NCBI RefSeq assembly: GCF_000006565.2
Contig: NC_031472.1
Coordinates: forward strand, 1,269,227-1,333,226
Length of the DNA: 64,000 bases
Origin: Toxoplasma gondii ME49
Lineage: Eukaryota; Apicomplexa; Conoidasida; Eucoccidiorida; Sarcocystidae
Direction: 5' to 3'
Made by a program: the position numbers and the translations under genes
In this document: positions 61,031 to 64,000 of the stretch, in pieces
How positions within the stretch are numbered: the stretch's first letter is position 1
How the letters are laid out: each line of letters starts with the position of its first letter
Notes under the pieces: model-generated
What the model saw: the letters and a program-made list of their open reading frames with translations, nothing else
What the model was told of the DNA's origin: nothing
Databases searched by the model: none

Positions 61031-64000
61031 CGGATATACGCACAATGAATTTGTGCGGTGAATTTATCGTGTGTCTTTCTGTTTGTCGAGAGCGAGATGC
61101 GCGGAAGTCCGTGTACGATCCGAACGAGCGTCGTTGCCATTTGTTTCTGTTTCAGGCTGGATGCTCTGAGAGCAGCGATTGCAGCCTGCCGTCTGCGTCC
61201 GCCAGCGCTGCAGCTCCCGACTCTGCGTCTGCCTCCACCCGAGATTTTTCTTCCTCTCTCCCAGCTCATCCATAATGCTCTCCCTCTCTCGTACCTTGCG
61301 CGTCCGGCAGGATCGTCTAGTGAGGGCACTGCTTGTCGCAGCGCAGAGAGGAAACTGTGTTGCCAGTGTCTTTCTCGCTCTGCGAGTGTCAAGGAACGAG
61401 GAAAGCCGTCTCTGGTTGTCTCGATTTTCTCTTTAACTCTTGAAACAAGTGTGACTTCGTCTCGGGGGGGTTCTCAGGCGAGGCCCAATAGTGCAAGCGA
61501 GGAACGCCGCCATTTTTGTCCACTTTTGTCTTCAGACACAAGGAATATTTATGTTTTTTGAGTCCAAAGATGCCTTTTTAAAGGACTGTCTATATCCACC
61601 CATCTTCATCAGCCGTGTACATGCGTCAATAAACATCCCGCTTTTTGTGGGTCTGCAAATGTGCCGATCTCTCTGTGGAGGAAGAGAGACCCTGTTCCTT
61701 GTTTCTGAGGACTTTTCTCGTTTTCCGTCTCTTGGACTTTGTCCGTGGATCCCCGCGAACGCCGCAGCACCGGCGCCGCTCCGCACAGAAACCGTTTCTA
61801 TCTCACGCAAGCGCGTTGTGTAGAGAGCTCTAGTAATCGGCCGCTGTCGCTGCAGCGGTCGAGAGAAACCGCTCCGGCCTTCTCAAGACTCAACCTCTCC
61901 GTTCCGCTCTTCTGGCTCCTTTCTCCGCTTCACAGTTGGCTTGAGTTTCTTCTCGTCTTTTGACTCTCTGTGTCCGCTTCTCGCAGGCGCTTTCTCCTCG
62001 CGGCCGCGACAGGACCTTCCTCCGCCTTCGAGAGATGTCGGCCTAACGCGTTCTTCTTCGCTCTGTGCAGATGCGACGAGCTACGAGAATTCTCGCTCTT
62101 TGTCATCCACTTCTTCAGCGAAGGAGCGAGAAAGAGCAAGCGAGAAGCGTCTGACGCTTCGGATGCCGCGCTGTCTTCGCCCGCTCGCGCCTCTCCTCCA
62201 TCAACAGGCGAAGAAGCTCTGCTTCTCTCGGTGAGACATGCGAGACAGATGAGCAAAAGGAGAAAACAGAGTGTGGACTGGCTTGCAACAGCGAGAAGAA
62301 AAGTGGAGAAGGTAGCTGAGAACAGAGGGAAGAACGCCACAACGAAGAGGAAGAGAGAAAACAGGACGGGAGCTCGAGGAAGGAGAAGGAAAGGAACGGT
62401 ACGAGAAAAGCTGGACAGAGTGGAGAAACGAGAGCGAGATGCCACTGAGGAAGAACATGCGCAAACACAGGCAGGATTCTCCCTCAAACGAAAATGCTGA
62501 GCTTGCAGGCAACCTACAGGAGGGAAGAAAGCGAAGCGACGGGGAAGAGAGAGATCGAGAAGAAGAGCAAATGAAAAAACAGCTGAGAGACAGTGTACAT
62601 TTGTCTCTCGAATCCGTCTGCGGCGATTTGACATTTGTGTTTCTCTGTATGCACAGAAACTCGCACTGGACTCCTGTGTACCTGGCCGGAAATCGAGAGG
62701 TCTTCGTCGATTCAACCAATTCGCTTCGCTGGCTATCGTTTACCGTGATCGACGCTCCTCTGGTCGGCACAACGTCGTCAGACGACAGTTTTTCGGAACG
62801 CTTCCTTCCCCAAACAGCGCTCTCGTTGCTGTCTCCTCAGATTCTGGTCTCTCTCCTCTATCGACCCATGCTGTCTTTGCTCTGTGGCGTTCTCTGGTCC
62901 TCGTCTGTCACCATTTTTTCTCCATGTCGCTTTCTCTGGATCTGTGACTCTTCTCAGTCGATTGGCCTCCCGTTTTTCCTCTCGCGACCCCAATCGTTAC
63001 CGTGTGCCTCTCCCTTACTGTGTTCTCTCGTTCTCTTTTTGTTTCTCTTTCTACTTGGTGTTCCTCTCTGTCTCTTTTCTTCTCTGTCTGTTCTCTGTCT
63101 CTTCTCCTTTCTGTCTTTTTCTTCCACTCTGGTTTCCTCGTGCTTCTCTTTTTTTCCTGCCTTTGCCGTCTTCGTTCTCTCTTCTGTCCGGTGACTCGCA
63201 AATTGAGTTTTTCTTTCTCTCTTCAGGAGGTTGTGCTCCACCATCTGGCGGATCCTAAGCTTCTCTCCGCCGCTGCCGTCGCTCCCGCTCCAGGCATCGT
63301 GCCTGGCGCCTCTCCTCGGAGTCACTGGCGTCTCCTCGACGTTTTTGGATCTAGGACAAGATCTTTTTCTTCTCTCGCTCCTCCTTCTCGCTCTTCTTCT
63401 CCTTCTCGCTCTTCTTCTCCTGCTTCGTTTCCTTCGTCTGCTTCGTTTCCTTCGTCTGCTTCGGTAGACTACTCCTCTGTCTCGAGGCCTGAGTTTCTGA
63501 GACGCGAGAGACCGGCTGGGGCGTCTGCTCACCGGCAGAGTCGCAGCGACCCAGAGGCAGACGCAGAAGCCGACGCTGATCTCCTGCAGCTCACGTTTCC
63601 ACTCCTGCCGCTCGGTCCTGTCGGCCGGCGACAGGCTGGCCTGTGTGCCGAGCCAGGTGCGAGAACGTTCAAGAAGGAGACGAAAAAAACGCGCAAAAAG
63701 GGAAAGAAGAAAAAGAATGAAGGAGAGGAAGGAAGAGGGAAAGATGAGAGGAAAGGCAACGACGAAAGTAAGGAAGGAAAAGGGAGCAGAAACGAGAATA
63801 GTGGAGATCAGACGTGTGTTTGCCCAAGGAAACGGATCACACCCTTCGAGTAAAACGCAAGGAAATTACGAAAATAAAGAGGCAAAGGAAGTCTGAGAAT
63901 GACCCATCACTGGAAACCGGCACTGTGATTCAAGCTGTAACAGACACCACAAATTCTGGAGAAAACTGCAGACTCAACTCTTGTCAAGAGCATGTCTCTA
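56368..64000 (+). CDS. PH-domain protein, partial (runs off right edge)
   Basis: Exons supported by phase: 56368-56497, 57220-57302, 57749-59573, 60298-60571, 61156 to about 61319. Further exons are likely near 61988-62230, from 62657, and from 63233 (EVVLHHLADPK), with uncertain joins. The start ATG follows an in-frame stop at 56287. Exon 3 (608 codons) is low complexity, with poly-Ser near 58620-58715 and Arg-Gly-Glu repeats near 59220-59330. It ends with a pleckstrin-homology start: GSIWKHSVGSLYHQWTQRW, then LVLDGFLLKCYSD. Later exons supply LDIWSFTVRW and WLDALRAAI, the closing PH helix. The PH fold is therefore split by two introns and carries an acidic insert. Such domains often bind phosphoinositides or proteins; the target here is unknown. 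The remainder of the protein lies beyond 64000. Confidence 0.7.
56826..56872. repeat. TA microsatellite in PH-protein intron
   Basis: Interrupted TA run inside the first intron (56498-57219). Confidence 0.9.
59220..59330 (+). repeat. Coding purine repeat (Arg-Gly-Glu)
   Basis: GAGAGAAGAGGAGAGGGAAG-type units repeat within exon 57749-59573. They encode alternating RGER and RGEG words just before the PH domain. The frame is kept, so the repeat is translated. Confidence 0.9.
59621..59840. repeat. ~60-bp purine minisatellite, nearly four copies, in PH-protein intron
   Basis: Units begin at about 59621, 59681, 59740 and 59799, each with GGGAGAAGGAGAAAAG and GCGGGAGAATAAGGCGAGA (or close variants). 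The repeat starts about 50 bp after the donor at 59574 and is almost entirely A/G on the + strand. Confidence 0.95.
60818..61035. repeat. TA/TACA microsatellites in PH-protein intron
   Basis: (TA)n at 60820-60840, TACA-type units at 60940-60985 and (TA)n at 61003-61030, in the intron 60572-61155. Confidence 0.9.

Overview
The window looks like nuclear DNA of a coccidian apicomplexan, most probably Toxoplasma gondii or a close relative (Neospora, Hammondia). The pointers are intron-rich genes with GT-AG junctions, mixed base composition, proteins swollen by low-complexity insertions (poly-Ser, acidic, Arg/Glu), and many (TA)n microsatellites that all lie outside exons. No prokaryotic operons, CRISPR arrays or intact transposons were seen. 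Species assignment is inference; no search was run. Exon boundaries were built by hand from splice motifs, reading phase and family motifs.

Layout. 1-2193: no gene recognised. 2194-11584 (+): a METTL13/EEF1AKNMT-like dual methyltransferase in at least 13 exons. 13503-14981 (-): a small multi-pass membrane protein, convergent with METTL13. 14982-17798: no convincing gene; an 88-bp tandem duplication. 17799-23087 (-): a primase-polymerase (PrimPol) in three exons, with all catalytic and zinc ligands and a very large insertion in the catalytic domain. 24823-26595 (-): a single-exon, single-TM protein with a possible LEA2-like ectodomain. 28492-39860 (-): the exosome-associated RNA helicase MTR4 in 15 exons, one of them a 24-nt microexon; one intron holds a tRNA-Phe-like fossil. 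39861-44323: gene-poor. 44324-52574 (-): MoaA (MOCS1A), the radical-SAM GTP 3',8-cyclase of molybdenum cofactor synthesis, in 10 exons, with both Fe-S cysteine sets, the terminal Gly-Gly and an apparent GC-AG intron. 52575-56367: no gene recognised. 56368-64000 (+): the 5' part of a large PH-domain protein that runs off the right edge.

The genes serve unrelated housekeeping roles: translation-factor methylation, damage-tolerant DNA priming, nuclear RNA surveillance and cofactor synthesis. They do not form a pathway cluster, as expected in a eukaryotic chromosome. The most interesting content is a complete MoaA in an apicomplexan, a PrimPol with an insertion of roughly 490 residues between catalytic motifs II and III, the GC-AG intron, the microexon and the intronic tRNA fossil.
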